Below are positions 1 through 7,242 of a DNA stretch of 9,308 bases, piece by piece. Source of the stretch: Lachnospiraceae bacterium (GTDB lineage Bacteria > Bacillota > Clostridia > Lachnospirales > Lachnospiraceae). Position 1 is the stretch's first letter. Each line of letters starts with the position of its first letter. The stretch lies in NCBI GenBank assembly GCA_009774145.1, contig VSND01000107.1, positions 1 to 9,308 of the forward strand, read 5' to 3'. Under the pieces are notes generated by a model. The model worked only from the letters and a program-made list of their open reading frames with translations. It ran no database searches and was not told the origin of the DNA. Position numbers and translations under genes: made by a program.

Positions 1-303
1 GAAAGTCCGGGCTTCACAGGGCAGGATGCCGGATAACGTCCGGTGGAGGTGACTCCAAGGCCAGTGCAACAGAAATAAACCGCCGGAGACGAAGGGTTTC
101 CGGTAAGGGTGGAAAGGCAGTGTAAGAGACTACCGCCCGGCTGGTAACAGGCGGGGCACATGTAAACCCCATCCGAAGCAAGACCAAGCAGAAGCATATG
201 GCGGCCCGTCAGCTTCAGGTAGGTCGCTTGAGCGTATCGGCAACGATACGCCTAGATAGATGATTGTCCAACGACATAACCCGGCTTATCGTTTTGCTTG
301 CTG
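1..303 (+). ncRNA. rnpB: RNase P RNA, type A (5' end outside the window)
   Basis: This is the catalytic RNA of ribonuclease P, which removes 5' leaders from pre-tRNAs. The window opens at the conserved GAAAGTCCGGGCTT block, so roughly the first 60 bases of the RNA are missing. Visible hallmarks, in order: a P8-like hairpin CCGGA/TCCGG near 30-44, CCAGTGCAACAGA at 61-73, AGAGACTACCGCC near 126, GGCTGGTAACAG with the GGU that pairs to tRNA CCA, a P16-like hairpin GAAGC (191-195) with GCTTC (212-216), a perfect 8-bp P18 hairpin (232-239 with 244-251) capped by a GCAA tetraloop, AGATAGATGATTGTC (254-268) and ACATAACCCGGCTTATCG (274-291). P16 and P18 mark type A, which among Firmicutes points to Clostridia rather than Bacilli. 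The exact 3' end (about 303) is estimated by comparison with E. coli rnpB as I remember it. Confidence 0.97.
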
Positions 304-310
304 TTTTTTT
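304..310 (+). terminator. T-run after rnpB, possible transcript end
   Basis: Seven consecutive T residues follow directly on the expected 3' end of RNase P RNA. The last RNA stem (P1) needs the 5' end that lies outside the window, so a terminator stem cannot be checked here. This is a position-based guess. Confidence 0.35.
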
Positions 311-545
311 GATGGTTCACGGGGATGGATTGCCACGACGGGGCGCCCGGTATTCAGAAATTCTGCATGGAGTGTATCAGACATTGGGAAGTGTCCGCAC
401 CAGTCCGCAGGTTGTTGTATCTGGATATCGGGCGCTCCTTTTATGACAGTTCGAAAGGCAGTCAATCATGGTATGGACAGATCAGGTTTATGGATTGATT
501 ATTTTACGGCTGTTCAGACAGTGAGAAAGAAAGGGAGTGTAAGAG

Positions 546-887
546 ATGATTCTGTATCGTCCGGTTGGAGAGAAAGAGAAGATTTTGATTGAAGAAAGCG
601 GGTATACGGCATTTCCGCCGAGGCTGCCGGAGCAGCCGATCTTTTATCCGGTACTCAATGAGCGGTATGCCTGCGAGATTGCAGAACGGTGGAATACGAA
701 AGATGCGAGGTCAGGGTATCAGGGATATGTGACGCGGTTTGAAGTGGAGGATAAATATATCTCCGGGTATGAGATTCAGACGGTGGGCGATGTATATCAT
801 CAGGAATTCTGGATTCCGGCAGAGGAGCTTTCGGAATTCAACCGGCATATCGTGGGGAAAATAGAGATTATAAGGAAGTACTTATAA
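546..887 (+). CDS. Small conserved protein of unknown function (113 aa)
   Basis: The protein starts MILYRPVGEKE and is compact and soluble-looking, with no signal peptide or membrane segment. The segment FPPRLPEQPIFYPVLN (about residues 23-38), followed by a Trp-Asn motif (WNT, residues 49-51), is the recognisable core. From memory, similar short proteins of about 110-120 residues are common in Clostridia and Bacteroidetes, and many carry the database label 'ADP-ribosylation/crystallin J1'. I see none of the Asp-rich metal motifs of real ADP-ribosylglycohydrolases, so that label should not be read as a function. The ATG at 546 has a purine-rich site upstream (AAGGGAG, 531-537). It lies alone between rnpB and xth, with 82 bases before the next start. 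The reading frame is well supported; the function is unknown. Confidence 0.75.
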   Translation: MILYRPVGEKEKILIEESGYTAFPPRLPEQPIFYPVLNERYACEIAERWNTKDARSGYQGYVTRFEVEDKYISGYEIQTVGDVYHQEFWIPAEELSEFNRHIVGKIEIIRKYL

Positions 888-969
888 TATTCCGGTTCTG
901 GTGAGGCATGAATAAGGACCGGGAAAGGGCAGAATGATTAAAATTTAACGATGTGGAAAGGACGGGAAG

Positions 970-1728
970 ATGAAAAAAATATGCTCATGGAACGTAAACG
1001 GGCTGCGGGCCTGCATGAATAAGGGTTTTATGGATTTTCTGACCAAAGAAGCTCCGGATGTGATGTGTATTCAGGAGACGAAGATGCAGCCGGAGCAGGC
1101 GGACTTTACTTTTCCCGGATATGAAGTGTACTGGAACAGTGCGGTGAAAAAAGGATATTCCGGGACTGCTGTACTGACCAGGGAAACGCCTTTGTCCGTG
1201 GCGGCGGATCTGGGGATTGACCGGCACAATACGGAAGGACGGACATTGACGTTGGAGTATCCGGATTATTATCTGGTCAATGTCTATGTACCCAATGCCC
1301 AGAATGAGCTGGCGCGCATTGATTACCGGATGGAGTGGGAGGATGATTTCCGGACATATCTGGGAACGCTGAAAGAGAGAAAGCCGGTCATCGTAACCGG
1401 GGATTTTAATGTGGCAAAAGAAGAGATCGATCTGAAAAATCCAAAGAGCAACCAGGGAAATGCCGGATTTTCGGATGAAGAGAGAGGAAAGATGCGAGAG
1501 CTTCTGGCTTCCGGTTTCGTGGATGCTTTCCGGTATCTGTATCCGGACAGAACAGATGCATATACCTGGTGGTCTTACCGTTTTAAAGCCAGAGAGCGGA
1601 ATACAGGATGGCGGATCGACTATTTTCTGGTATCCTCCGGATATGAGGGGCATATTGCAGACAGCCTGATCTATGCAGAGCAGACCGGAAGCGATCACTG
1701 TCCGGTGGGGCTGCTTTTGAAGGAGTGA
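970..1728 (+). CDS. xth: Exodeoxyribonuclease III (AP endonuclease, Xth/ExoA family)
   Basis: A Mg2+-dependent 3'-5' exonuclease and class II apurinic/apyrimidinic endonuclease of base-excision repair, acting in the cytoplasm. At 252 residues it has the usual length of the ExoA branch. Family motifs are intact: SWNVNGLRA with Asn8 and Asn10 near the start, QETK (35-38) with the metal-binding Glu36, VYVPN near 107, GDFN (144-147) with catalytic Asp145 and Asn147, WRIDY (214-218) with Asp217, and the C-terminal SDH (241-243) with the Asp-His pair. The run ending in the DLKNPKSN block after GDFN is typical. The start at 970 is preceded by a purine-rich stretch (GGAAAGGACGGGAAG, 955-969) and gives the expected N-terminal beta strand. 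No terminator is visible before the promoter at 1745. Confidence 0.97.
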   Translation: MKKICSWNVNGLRACMNKGFMDFLTKEAPDVMCIQETKMQPEQADFTFPGYEVYWNSAVKKGYSGTAVLTRETPLSVAADLGIDRHNTEGRTLTLEYPDYYLVNVYVPNAQNELARIDYRMEWEDDFRTYLGTLKERKPVIVTGDFNVAKEEIDLKNPKSNQGNAGFSDEERGKMRELLASGFVDAFRYLYPDRTDAYTWWSYRFKARERNTGWRIDYFLVSSGYEGHIADSLIYAEQTGSDHCPVGLLLKE

Positions 1729-1744
1729 TTCGGATAAATATCTC

Positions 1745-1775
1745 TTGACCTGGAGTGGACTCCAGGGAGTATAAT
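1745..1775 (+). promoter_or_regulatory. MerR-type promoter with 19-bp spacer and perfect operator dyad
   Basis: The -35 box TTGACC (1745-1750) and -10 box TATAAT (1770-1775) are separated by 19 bp, two more than the usual optimum. Inside lies a perfect 8-bp inverted repeat, CCTGGAGT (1749-1756) and ACTCCAGG (1759-1766), with a 2-bp centre. An over-long spacer holding a dyad is the signature of MerR-family activated promoters, where the regulator untwists the DNA to realign the boxes. The next gene encodes a MerR-family protein, so autoregulation of merR and the downstream DUF362 gene is the natural inference. Confidence 0.88.
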
Positions 1776-1885
1776 CTGTTTATCAACCGTCACACTGCCG
1801 GAAAGCGGGCTGCTCCTGCCGGGGAGCGGGCGCGGGGAAGAAAACTTTCTGCCGTGTGAAATGCTGTTCATGGAGATGTCGCAGA
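1776..1885 (+). other. Long GC-rich leader of merR with nested hairpins
   Basis: About 105 bases separate the -10 box from the merR start, unusually long for a small regulator gene. Complementary blocks are nested: TCACAC (1790-1795) with GTGTGA (1854-1859), GAAAG (1801-1805) with CTTTC (1845-1849), and inside them GCTCC (1812-1816) with GGAGC (1823-1827) around a 6-base loop. It matches no riboswitch class I know, and no T-run follows. It may simply be structured 5' UTR. Confidence 0.35.
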
Positions 1886-2269
1886 ATGACGATCAGCGAA
1901 GTCAGTGAGAAATTTGGAATCACGCAGGATACGCTGCGCTATTATGAAAAGGCGGGAATCATTCCCAGGATCGCCAGAACCCCGGGAGGGGCCAGAGATT
2001 ACCAGCCGGAGGATCTGGGATGGATCGAACATGTGGTCTGTCTGAGAAACGCCGGGATGCCGGTGGAATCTCTGGTGGAGTACCTGCGGCTGTCTCAGCA
2101 GGGAGACGATACCTTTTCGGAGCGGCTGGAACTGCTGAAGGAACAGAAAGAGAATCTGAAAATGCAGCAGAGGAAGCTTCAGGACGCCATGGACCGCCTG
2201 GATTTTAAGATATCCAGATATCAGGCTGCAGTGAAAACCGGCAGGTTATCCTGGGATGATCATCGTTAA
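1886..2269 (+). CDS. MerR-family transcriptional regulator (AdhR-like, 128 aa)
   Basis: A DNA-binding regulator with the N-terminal winged helix-turn-helix of the MerR family: MTISEVSEKFGI then DTLRYYEKAGII (Arg18-Tyr-Tyr-Glu21 is the family hallmark), the GGARDY wing near 33-38, and a helical segment around WIEHVVCLRNAG. Residues of about 80-115, rich in Leu, Glu, Lys and Gln, form the antiparallel dimerisation helix. There is no separate effector domain and no Cys cluster like that of metal-sensing MerR proteins, so the signal is unknown. The small size and sequence style resemble the AdhR group linked to aldehyde or thiol stress; that is resemblance from memory. I chose ATG 1886, with GGAG at 1872-1875, because the fold begins there. 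An in-frame GTG at 1856 would add ten unlikely residues rich in Cys and Trp. It probably controls the promoter at 1745-1775. Confidence 0.93.
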   Translation: MTISEVSEKFGITQDTLRYYEKAGIIPRIARTPGGARDYQPEDLGWIEHVVCLRNAGMPVESLVEYLRLSQQGDDTFSERLELLKEQKENLKMQQRKLQDAMDRLDFKISRYQAAVKTGRLSWDDHR

Positions 2270-2321
2270 GACAGCAAAAGCCCGGACAGCATACAGACGG
2301 ATGAGCGGACGCGGAAGATAT

Positions 2322-2327
2322 AGGAGG
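2322..2327 (+). promoter_or_regulatory. Ribosome binding site fixing the DUF362 start
   Basis: A consensus AGGAGG lies 9 bases before ATG 2337. It decides the start against the longer open frame beginning at 2256, which would overlap merR and add 27 basic residues with no family match. Confidence 0.9.
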
Positions 2328-2336
2328 ACAGAGAAT

Positions 2337-3200
2337 ATGGGAAAATCCAAAGTGTATTTTACAAAAGACATCACACCGGAAGCAGTACGGAAGCTGTACG
2401 ATGCATTGGGAATAACCCTTCCCGGTAAGGTGGCAGTGAAACTGCATTCGGGAGAGGTGGGAAATCAGAACTTTATCCGTCCTGATTTCTGGCAGCCTGT
2501 GATCGCAAAGGTGAACGGTACGATTGTGGAGTGCAATACCGCCTACGAGGGAAAACGCAACACCACAGAGCTGCACTGGGAGACCATGAAGCAGCATGGG
2601 TGGACAGAGATTGCGGATGTGGACATTCTGGATGCAGAAGGTGAGATGGAACTGTCCGTGGAGGACGGAAAGATGATCCGGAAGAACTATGTGGGAGACC
2701 ATCTGAAAAATTACGATTCCATGCTGGTGCTGACGCATTTTAAAGGGCATCCCATGGGCGGGTTCGGCGGTTCTCTGAAAAATATCTCTATCGGGATCGC
2801 ATCGTCTCACGGCAAAGCCTATATCCATGGCGCGGGTGACGTGGAAGCATTCTGGAATGCAGACCATGATTCCTTTCTGGAATCCATGGCAGATGCGGCA
2901 AAGTCCATCGTACAGTTTTTCGGCGGAAAGATGGCTTACATCAATGTCATGAAAAACATGTCCGTAGACTGTGACTGCTGTGCCGTGGCAGAAGATCCGA
3001 AGATGGCGGATATTGGCATACTGGCTTCCCTCGATCCGGCAGCGCTGGATCAGGCATGTGTGGATCTGGTATACAGGTCTGAGGATCCGGGAAAGAGTCA
3101 TCTGATCGAACGCATGGAGTCCAGAAACGGCATCCATATTGTGGAGACAGCGGTGGAGATTGGCATCGGCAGCCGAGAATATGAGCTGGTTGAGATCTGA
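2337..3200 (+). CDS. DUF362 domain-containing protein (287 aa)
   Basis: The family is recognised by the N-terminal GKVAVKLHSGE, the central HFKGHPMGGFGGSLKNISIG with its Gly/His-rich loop, and the C-terminal DIGILASLDPAALDQACVD. DUF362 proteins often resemble or are fused to ferredoxins. This one lacks a classical CxxCxxC 4Fe-4S domain, but it has a Cys cluster (DCDCCAV) just before the DIGILAS motif that could bind metal or a cofactor. No signal peptide or membrane segment is visible, so it is probably cytoplasmic. The biochemical function of the family is not settled. It follows merR by 67 bases with a consensus RBS and no intervening promoter, so it is the likely target of the MerR-type promoter at 1745. 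A strong terminator follows. Confidence 0.92.
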   Translation: MGKSKVYFTKDITPEAVRKLYDALGITLPGKVAVKLHSGEVGNQNFIRPDFWQPVIAKVNGTIVECNTAYEGKRNTTELHWETMKQHGWTEIADVDILDAEGEMELSVEDGKMIRKNYVGDHLKNYDSMLVLTHFKGHPMGGFGGSLKNISIGIASSHGKAYIHGAGDVEAFWNADHDSFLESMADAAKSIVQFFGGKMAYINVMKNMSVDCDCCAVAEDPKMADIGILASLDPAALDQACVDLVYRSEDPGKSHLIERMESRNGIHIVETAVEIGIGSREYELVEI

Positions 3201-3242
3201 AGACGGAAAACAGCCGGATCCGAAAACGGGTTCGGTATAGCA

Positions 3243-3279
3243 GGCAGGGATATCCGAAGATATCCCTGCCGTATTTTTT
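3243..3279 (+). terminator. Strong intrinsic terminator after the merR-DUF362 unit
   Basis: A perfect 12-bp stem (3243-3254 with 3259-3270, arms GGCAGGGATATC and GATATCCCTGCC) is closed by a CGAA tetraloop and followed by GTA and six T residues. It insulates the left-hand chromosomal genes from the lower-GC operon that begins at 3363 and marks that operon's left edge. Confidence 0.95.
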
Positions 3280-3289
3280 ACAAAATATC

Positions 3290-3318
3290 TTTCATTGGAT
3301 AAGCAGTTATTATATAAT
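3290..3318 (+). promoter_or_regulatory. Candidate promoter of the four-gene operon
   Basis: A consensus -10 box TATAAT (3313-3318) sits in the AT-rich 82-base gap between the terminator and the methyltransferase gene, 45 bases before the start codon. The best -35 at 17-bp spacing is TTTCAT (3290-3295), a weak match. TTGGAT (3295-3300) is a better box but would leave only 12 bp. A weak -35 could mean an activator or low basal expression. Confidence 0.4.
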
Positions 3319-3362
3319 AAAGGATGAACTTGGAATAGAAACGGTGAGACGACAGGAAGGTT

Positions 3363-4793
3363 ATGGCAAAGAAGAATAGGAATGATCAGGTTTCCACTCC
3401 GACTGCTTATGTAGAGGAGATGCTGGACAGAATAGGATACAGGGATCATGTGGTTGGAGAGACTGTTCTGGAAAATTCCTGTGGACAGGGGAATATACTG
3501 GGCTCCATAGTAAACAGATATATCGCAGACGCAAAAAAACAGGGCCTGTCAAAGTCGGATATTGTAAAAGGACTTGAAAATGATATAACGGCTTTTGAAA
3601 TTGACAGGAACCAGATGGAGAGCTGTATCAGGCGGCTTGACGAAATATGTGACAGAGAAGGTCTTTGCAGACCAGTATGGAATATAAAAAACCAGGATTT
3701 TCTCAAATATGATGTGAACGGAATCCAGGCATCCTATGTTATAGGTAATCCGCCCTATATAACATATCATGATATTGAAGAAGAGGAACGGAAGTTTCTC
3801 AAAGAACATTTTACAGTATGTAAAAAGGGAAGGTTTGATTACTGTTATGCTTTTATTGAAGCAAGTATAAAGGCTATGGATGCCGGTGGAAAAATGGTCT
3901 ATCTGATTCCCTTCAGTATATTTCGTAATCGATATGCTCAGGATCTGCGGAAGTTTATCAGATCCGGAACGACGGGGATTCTCGATTTCAGCGGCCGGAA
4001 TGTGTTTCCGGGAATCACCTGTTCGGCAGCTTTTCTGCTTTATGAAAAAGAAGCAGGACAAAAAAAGGTAGTGTACCAAAATATAGAAGAGAAGATTACA
4101 AGAATTTTTGAACGGAACATTTTGGCCAGTGATGGAGGAAAATGGGTTTTTAGCGATACCACAGAAAAGACGAAACGGTTTGGTGATTACTTTTGCGTTC
4201 ATAACAGTATCGCCACCTTGTTGAATGAGGCATTTTTGATCAGCCCAAAGGCAGAAGATGAAGCAGCTTTTCTGGTGGGTGATGGAAAGGTTGAGAGAGA
4301 GATCTGCCTGCAGGCAGTCAGTACCAGAAGTGCAAAGAAAAAGGAGAAAAAGCAGTATATTATTTTTCCATATAAAAGAAACCGGAAAGGCGTCAGCAGA
4401 TATACGGAAAACGAATTTCGGGAATTATATCCATACGCATATCAGCATATCAGACAGTTTGAGAAAAAACTGTCAGCGAGAAAGGTGGATCAGCATGTAA
4501 AGTGGTTCGAATATGGCCGGGGACAGGCGCTTGATTCTGTATGGAAAGAAAAACTGATACTGCCGATGGTAATTACAAAACAGGCAAAAGTTTACTGGGC
4601 GGATGCAGATACGATTCCATATGCAGGATATTTTGTAACGCTGAAAGAAAACACCGGTTATACATTGAAGGATGCGGAAAGGATATTACAGAGTCCGGTG
4701 TTTTATCAGTATGTGAAAGAAGTTGGAACACCGACAACAGAAACATCTTATCGTATCTCCGTAAATGATATTAAGGACTATAGATTTGGGTGA
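3363..4793 (+). CDS. N6-adenine DNA methyltransferase, TaqI/Eco57I-like, with target-recognition region (476 aa)
   Basis: A predicted SAM-dependent enzyme that methylates adenine N6 at a specific site. Motifs come in the gamma-class order: a motif X-like QVSTPTAYVEEML (9-21), motif I ENSCGQGNIL (37-46) binding SAM, an acidic AFEID (77-81), NQDFL (110-114) and the catalytic motif IV NPPY (129-132). After the catalytic half, WFEYGRGQAL and the last 100 or so residues (LILPMVI, then VYWADADTIPYAGYF) resemble the C-terminal DNA-recognition half of M.TaqI and Eco57I-type enzymes. The protein therefore should choose its own site without a separate HsdS. Its length is close to that of M.TaqI (about 420 residues) and far short of single-chain type IIG enzymes; no nuclease domain is fused. 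AGGAAGG (3354-3360) precedes the start. First gene of the operon; the next start lies 13 bases past its stop. Likely role: marking self DNA. Confidence 0.94.
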   Translation: MAKKNRNDQVSTPTAYVEEMLDRIGYRDHVVGETVLENSCGQGNILGSIVNRYIADAKKQGLSKSDIVKGLENDITAFEIDRNQMESCIRRLDEICDREGLCRPVWNIKNQDFLKYDVNGIQASYVIGNPPYITYHDIEEEERKFLKEHFTVCKKGRFDYCYAFIEASIKAMDAGGKMVYLIPFSIFRNRYAQDLRKFIRSGTTGILDFSGRNVFPGITCSAAFLLYEKEAGQKKVVYQNIEEKITRIFERNILASDGGKWVFSDTTEKTKRFGDYFCVHNSIATLLNEAFLISPKAEDEAAFLVGDGKVEREICLQAVSTRSAKKKEKKQYIIFPYKRNRKGVSRYTENEFRELYPYAYQHIRQFEKKLSARKVDQHVKWFEYGRGQALDSVWKEKLILPMVITKQAKVYWADADTIPYAGYFVTLKENTGYTLKDAERILQSPVFYQYVKEVGTPTTETSYRISVNDIKDYRFG

Positions 4794-4796
4794 GGG
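4792..4796 (+). promoter_or_regulatory. Ribosome binding site deciding the start of the GHKL gene
   Basis: GAGGG lies 10 bases before ATG 4807 and overlaps the methyltransferase stop codon. The alternative in-frame ATG at 4765 has no Shine-Dalgarno sequence and would add 14 residues without family resemblance. Confidence 0.7.
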
Positions 4797-4806
4797 ACTG
4801 CTTTCT

Positions 4807-7242
4807 ATGACGAAAAATCTTCATTTTAAAACCAATTCAAGGCACATCGGACAGTTGGGGCGGGAGCTGGTGACAGATTTTGTTACCGCGCTGGTTGAAC
4901 TTGTGAAAAATTCATATGATGCAGATGCCGGAAGCGTCCAGATAAGAATAGAAGCAGCAAATACACCAGAAAGCCGTATTATTATTGCAGATACCGGTTG
5001 CGGAATGACACCGTCGGAATTTGAAAATCGTTGGATGGTTATTGGTACCGGCAATAAACTGGCTTCTCCGTATACGCCAAAAGGAAGAAAGAAAGCGGGA
5101 AAAAAGGGGATTGGACGTTTTTCGGTAGAACGGCTGGCAGAAAAGGTACGGATATATTCCTATACGGATTCAGATGCCTGTAAAGTTTCCATAAACTGGA
5201 ATCTGTATGAAGAAATATCGGCTTCAGGCCTGAAACAGCGGATTAAGATTTTGCGCAGTAAGGAGGATGCAGATGCTGCAAGATATATATCAAATCAGAT
5301 TGAGTATTATTTATCTCTGAATCTGGAAGGGAACAGCGAAAAGGAACAGAAGTACATAAGAGAACAGATCGGGGATATTATAAATAATTATGAACTTGCA
5401 TATGAGTCTTCTTTTTTGGAGGTGCTGGAAAATCAATGTCTGCCTGTTATTAAAAAACAGGAAATGGTAGAGCTGAAGCTGGAAGATGTTGACAATCTGC
5501 TGGAGGAGATTGTCGACAGAGAGAAAGAAGAGAGCTATCGGATCCTGAAAGAACTGTATCAGTCAGGCCCGGAATTAAAACAGATGCCATATACAGGAAT
5601 TGTTATGGTACTGGAGCATCTTCGGGATAACTGGAGACAAAAAGATATCGATAAACTGCAAAAAGAGCTGCAGCTGCTGGTCGCACCCGAATTTATAGAA
5701 AAAGATCCGTTTCATATTGAACTGGCAGCAGATCAGTTTGAAATACCGGAAGAAATTTCTGTGAATTCCATTCTGGATCTGAGATTTGCCAGATTAACAG
5801 CACAGATATCAGAAGAAGGCAGCAGTTCAGAAATGATATATTCGGATATTGACGGCAGAGAAGAGACATTTACAACCAGGTATGACAGACCGCTGCTCTG
5901 CGGAGATCTTACTTTCGAGTTATATTATTTTCTGCGTGATTCGGCACATATGGCCAATGAAACATATAATTATCGTCTGGCTGTAAAGATACTGGATATT
6001 TATTGCGGCATAAAAATATACCGGGACAGTTTTCGGGTAAAGCCATATGGTGATCTGGATAATGACTGGCTTGGACTGGACCGCAAAAAAATCAGCGATA
6101 CACATAGTTATCGGGTCGGGAATAACCAGACGATTGGTGTGATTCGGATATCAGATGAAAAAAATCCATTGCTGATCGATGCAACAAACCGGGAAGGAAT
6201 CATCGAAAATGAAGCGTTCGAAGATCTGCGCGAATTTATACTGGAATGCATTAATGTGATATCTGAGATCAGAAGAGAAGAGAGCAGGAAGCGGCAGTCG
6301 GAACTGGAAAGAGCAAAAGCGGAACGGAAGAAGTATCAGAAAAAAGCAGCGGAGCACAGAAAAGAGCAGGAATCACGATATAAAAATTCTCTGGAACTGA
6401 TACAGACAGGTGCATCTTATGACTCCATAAAACTTTCTCTGGACCACTGGAGAGAAGAAGAAGAACAGTTTCAAAAAGAGACAAAGAAACAATATGAAAA
6501 AACAGAAGAAGCCTATCAAAGTTATCTGGAATATCAGGAGACAGAATTATCAATGTATAAAAATCTGGCAACTCTGGGAATTCTGGCAGGTAACTTTGGC
6601 CATGAAACACAGGATATCATTTCCCGGATCAATAATACACTTGCATTTTACAGTGAATTGGCTCCTTATATTAATAATCCGTATTTTGGAGAAATAACAG
6701 AAAATATTGTATCCGATTTTTCCAGAATTTCCGGATACAGTTCCATGATTGTCGAATTTCTGAGGAAGAGAAAAAGAACTCCCAAAAAGAATCTGGAGTT
6801 TGGGGAAGTTCTGGATGTGGTAAGTGCTCTGTATGTTGGAATGCTGGAAGCTTTTCATATTCATTTTACATGGGAATCGGAAGACAGTATCTGTCTGACA
6901 ATGCGTCAGATTGATCTGGAATCGGTCATAATCAATATGATCACGAATGCTTTTGAGCAGGTTAAGACAAAACGGGAACGGGAGATTTTCATAAAATTTG
7001 AACAGAGGGACAATGATATTTATCTGTATTTTGAAGACAGCGGGAACGGAGTTCCAGAGGATCAGCGGGAAGACATATTCAGAGCTTTCCGCACATCCAA
7101 AGAGGATGGAATTGGTCTGGGGTTAAATATTGTAAAGGATATTGTGACATCTTATGGGGGAGCGATATTTGTAACAGAATCAGAAAAACTGGGAGGAGCC
7201 AAATTTGTTGTTCATTTTGTAAAAAAGGAGGGATCATCTTAA
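4807..7242 (+). CDS. Dual-GHKL protein: MORC/Hsp90-like ATPase fused to a histidine kinase (811 aa)
   Basis: This protein carries two complete GHKL ATP-binding modules. The N-terminal one is of the MORC/Hsp90/MutL kind: ELVKNSYDAD (31-40, catalytic Glu31 and Mg-binding Asn35), DTGCGM (62-67), MVIGTGNK (77-84) and GKKGIGRFS (98-106). A middle region to about 480, with KIYRDSFRVKPYGD (403-416), fits the S5-type transducer domain seen in such ATPases. Residues of about 488-595 are a highly charged Glu/Lys/Arg/Gln coiled coil. The C-terminal part is a histidine kinase: H-box GHETQD with candidate phosphoacceptor His599, N-box NMITNAFEQ (Asn714), G1 DSGNG (744-748), F-box IFRAF and G2 GIGLGL (768-773). 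There is no membrane segment or signal peptide, so it senses something in the cytoplasm. Its stop shares one base with the start of the receiver gene, arguing for a dedicated kinase-receiver pair. Prokaryotic MORC-like ATPases are known from restriction-modification operons. Confidence 0.93.
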   Translation: MTKNLHFKTNSRHIGQLGRELVTDFVTALVELVKNSYDADAGSVQIRIEAANTPESRIIIADTGCGMTPSEFENRWMVIGTGNKLASPYTPKGRKKAGKKGIGRFSVERLAEKVRIYSYTDSDACKVSINWNLYEEISASGLKQRIKILRSKEDADAARYISNQIEYYLSLNLEGNSEKEQKYIREQIGDIINNYELAYESSFLEVLENQCLPVIKKQEMVELKLEDVDNLLEEIVDREKEESYRILKELYQSGPELKQMPYTGIVMVLEHLRDNWRQKDIDKLQKELQLLVAPEFIEKDPFHIELAADQFEIPEEISVNSILDLRFARLTAQISEEGSSSEMIYSDIDGREETFTTRYDRPLLCGDLTFELYYFLRDSAHMANETYNYRLAVKILDIYCGIKIYRDSFRVKPYGDLDNDWLGLDRKKISDTHSYRVGNNQTIGVIRISDEKNPLLIDATNREGIIENEAFEDLREFILECINVISEIRREESRKRQSELERAKAERKKYQKKAAEHRKEQESRYKNSLELIQTGASYDSIKLSLDHWREEEEQFQKETKKQYEKTEEAYQSYLEYQETELSMYKNLATLGILAGNFGHETQDIISRINNTLAFYSELAPYINNPYFGEITENIVSDFSRISGYSSMIVEFLRKRKRTPKKNLEFGEVLDVVSALYVGMLEAFHIHFTWESEDSICLTMRQIDLESVIINMITNAFEQVKTKREREIFIKFEQRDNDIYLYFEDSGNGVPEDQREDIFRAFRTSKEDGIGLGLNIVKDIVTSYGGAIFVTESEKLGGAKFVVHFVKKEGSS

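Noticed and set aside
264..446. 60-residue open frame with a hydrophobic N-terminus
   Set aside because: The hydrophobic stretch is a chance reading of the rnpB 3' end and its T-run, and no ribosome binding site precedes it. I see no convincing gene in 311-545.
260..592. 110-residue open frame on the + strand
   Set aside because: It begins inside the conserved 3' part of RNase P RNA and overlaps the start of the 546-887 gene. Its composition is random-looking and it has no recognisable motif.
1856..1885. GTG start extending the MerR regulator by 10 residues
   Set aside because: The extension is Cys/Trp/Arg-rich and unlike any MerR N-terminus. The conserved fold starts at Met 1886, which has GGAG upstream.
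2256..2336. Upstream start for the DUF362 protein overlapping merR
   Set aside because: The consensus AGGAGG at 2322-2327 serves ATG 2337, and the extra residues are basic and without family similarity.
2205..3449. 414-residue open frame on the - strand
   Set aside because: It is a shadow of the DUF362 gene. It is rich in Cys and His as expected of antisense reading, and crosses the terminator at 3243-3279.
4765..4806. Upstream ATG for the dual-GHKL gene, overlapping the methyltransferase gene
   Set aside because: No Shine-Dalgarno sequence precedes it. GAGGG at 4792-4796 fits ATG 4807, and the GHKL domain begins right after that.
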